Positions 31,861 to 33,307 of a stretch of 33,307 bases of DNA are shown here, piece by piece. The notes under the pieces were generated by a model. The model saw only the letters and a list, made by a program, of their open reading frames with translations, did no database searches and had not been told where the DNA came from. The stretch comes from Streptomyces mexicanus (lineage in GTDB: Bacteria > Actinomycetota > Actinomycetes > Streptomycetales > Streptomycetaceae). The DNA lies in NCBI RefSeq assembly GCF_902506575.1, contig NZ_LR732544.1, positions 2,557,477-2,590,783 on the forward strand. Reading direction: 5' to 3'. Position numbers and translations under genes: made by a program. How positions within the stretch are numbered: the first letter of the stretch is position 1; the number at the start of each line of letters is the position of its first letter.

Positions 31861-31969
31861 TGATGTTCCCCTCTACGCCGGTACACCTACCGGGCGACCG
31901 CATCTTCGCACGGCACGTGTGACGGTTGTGAAGAGGGTGAGTGCAAGTGGAACCAGGCTGTTGCCGCGG

Positions 31970-33289
31970 TCACTTGACCACCGACGACCAGTCCGGGGAC
32001 TGTGCCGGATCCAGGGTGCGCAGCCGCTGCAGGTTGCCGGGTGTCTGCACGTCCAGCCAGTCCGCCAGCTCCTTGAACGACACGCACTTGACCTCGGGTT
32101 TGGTGCACACGTTCTTCACGACCTGGTCGATGGCCTTCATGTAGATGCCGCCGTTCCAGTCCTCGAAGTGGTTGCCGATGAACAGCGGTGCCCGGCTGCC
32201 GTAGTACACCCGGTCGAAACCGGCCAGGTAGGAGTCGACGGTCGTCTTCTCCCACTGCGGGTACTTGGCCGGGTCGCCGCTGGTCTCACCGCCCGACTGG
32301 TTGTAGAGGAAGTTGAAGTCCATGGACAGGCCCTGGTACTTGCCGTTCTCGTAGGGGAGCATCTGCAGCGGGAAGTCCCAGACGCCGTTCTTCTTCGACG
32401 GCCATATCTGGAAGTCGCCGGGCGAGGAGGCGTCGTAGCGCCACCCGTAGCTCTTGATGGCCTTCAGCAGGTTGGGCTGGCCCTCCAGGCAGGGCGCGCG
32501 TCCGCCGGTGACCTCCTGCTTGAAGTCGAACGGCAGCGGCGGGACGTCGGTGAAGCCGGTGTTGGTCTTCCAGTGCTCCACGAAGTCGTAGAACTGGTCG
32601 ATCTCGCTCTTCCACTCCTCCACGCTCCAGTCACCGCCGCCCTTGTCGCCGCAGAAGTGGCCGTTGAAGTGGGTGCCGATGTCGTTGCCCTCCTCGTAGG
32701 CCAGGCGCAGCTGCTCCAGGGTGGTGCGGATGTGCTCGTCGGTGGGGTAGTCGATCGCCGCGTCCCCCGGGGAGTGCATCGGCCCGTGGTACAGCGCCTT
32801 CTTGCTCTTGGGCAGCAGGTAGATGCCCGTGAGGAAGAAGGTCATGTGGGCGTTGTACTCCTTGGCCAGCTCCCGGTAGTGCGAGAAGAGGTGGTCGCTG
32901 CCCTCCAGCGCGCCGTCCCAGGAGAAGACCACGAACTGGGGCGGTTTCTCACCGGGCTTGAGCGGCTGCGGCTTCAGCGTGCCCTTCTGCGGGCCGGTGT
33001 ACGAGGTCGAGCCGTCACCGAGGACGTGGGTCTTGCCGTCCCATGTCGGCTGCCCGGTGGCACTGGCCGTGGGGGCGGGGGCGGGGCTCTTGCCGGCCTT
33101 CTCCCCGGCGGACGCGGTCGGGGTGGTCGTGTCCGGCCGGGTCAGCGCGAGGAAACCGGCCACGACGGAGGCGACGACGAGCAGGACCGCGAGGGTGACG
33201 ACGTGCGGGCGGCCGGGCCGGCGGAAGGAGCGGCGACGGCGGGCCCGGGGGCGGGCGCGCGCCGGGGCGCGGAGGGGGGAGTGCACCAC
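31970..33289 (-). CDS. Polysaccharide deacetylase-like membrane-anchored protein
   Basis: A 439-residue protein with an Arg-rich N-terminus, one membrane helix (about 31-50), a Thr/Pro/Ala linker and an extracellular domain from about 115. That domain resembles NodB-type deacetylases: FVVFSWDGA (Asp125) in place of TFDDGP, MTFFLTG, and a metal-site-like His207-x3-His211 in GTHFNGH. The first Asp of motif 1 is replaced by Trp, so activity is uncertain. The GTG at 33289 is the first possible start seen, but the frame is open to the window edge, so the true start may lie outside. The amidase gene follows by 109 nt; both probably act on the envelope. Confidence 0.82.
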   Translation of the reverse strand: MVHSPLRAPARARPRARRRRSFRRPGRPHVVTLAVLLVVASVVAGFLALTRPDTTTPTASAGEKAGKSPAPAPTASATGQPTWDGKTHVLGDGSTSYTGPQKGTLKPQPLKPGEKPPQFVVFSWDGALEGSDHLFSHYRELAKEYNAHMTFFLTGIYLLPKSKKALYHGPMHSPGDAAIDYPTDEHIRTTLEQLRLAYEEGNDIGTHFNGHFCGDKGGGDWSVEEWKSEIDQFYDFVEHWKTNTGFTDVPPLPFDFKQEVTGGRAPCLEGQPNLLKAIKSYGWRYDASSPGDFQIWPSKKNGVWDFPLQMLPYENGKYQGLSMDFNFLYNQSGGETSGDPAKYPQWEKTTVDSYLAGFDRVYYGSRAPLFIGNHFEDWNGGIYMKAIDQVVKNVCTKPEVKCVSFKELADWLDVQTPGNLQRLRTLDPAQSPDWSSVVK

Positions 33290-33307
33290 GACCCGCCAGT
33301 CGCCCAG

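Overview
The window is a stretch of a high-GC actinobacterial chromosome, almost certainly a Streptomyces. Coding frames have very strong third-position G/C, GTG starts and 1-8 nt gene overlaps are common, and the gene families are typical of that genus (Scr1-type XRE regulator with DUF397, divergent RsbW-like ATPase, SpoIIE phosphatase with ANTAR, poly-HAMP hybrid kinase, secreted GH16 with a ricin-type lectin domain, secreted amidase). I recognise no tRNA, rRNA, insertion sequence, prophage or CRISPR array. The region reads as ordinary chromosome rich in signalling, stress and cell-envelope genes.

Left part (1-5.5 kb): a DUF397 protein and an Scr1/WhiJ-type regulator run leftward. They are divergent from an anti-sigma-type ATPase that overlaps a DUF6624 protein, and a clean A/T-rich palindrome lies between the two pairs. 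A small acidic protein follows, then two leftward oxidoreductases (NAD-dependent epimerase and SDR). The SDR has a MerR-type 19-bp-spacer promoter and looks leaderless.

5.5-12.1 kb: leftward genes for a FUSC-type membrane protein with a 10-residue tandem repeat tail, a HAD phosphatase and a PHP-domain protein. Divergent from the PHP gene is an SDR with a very good sigma-B-type promoter. A small leaderless gene follows, then a divergent ArsR regulator/SDR pair whose promoters overlap one inverted repeat.

12.2-19.9 kb: a leftward signalling pair, made of a 1424-residue soluble poly-HAMP hybrid histidine kinase (exact 276-bp repeats, one degenerate and one intact receiver) followed by an ANTAR-GAF-PAS-SpoIIE phosphatase. 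A PRC-barrel protein lies divergent to the kinase. A 23-bp perfect-arm hairpin separates it from the convergent GH16 glucanase gene.

20-27 kb: secreted GH16-CBM13 endoglucanase and a VanZ-family protein (leftward). Next is a six-gene, fully overlapping Mrp-type cation/proton antiporter operon with shortened and fused small subunits and no large MrpA, followed by a divergent PRPP synthetase paralogue.

27-33.3 kb: STAS anti-sigma antagonist, NADPH:quinone-reductase-like enzyme, VOC protein, a membrane-anchored coiled-coil protein whose frame has no stop before it runs antisense through the next gene, a secreted cysteine-type amidase starting with TTG, and a polysaccharide-deacetylase-like membrane protein whose start may lie beyond the right edge.

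The recurring theme is partner-switching and stress signalling (RsbW-like ATPase, SpoIIE phosphatase, STAS protein, sigma-B-like promoter) next to envelope and ion-homeostasis genes. I see no single clearly new system. The best candidates for a second look are the ANTAR-phosphatase/poly-HAMP pair, the compact Mrp operon, the regulator/ATPase/DUF6624 module and the stopless coiled-coil gene.
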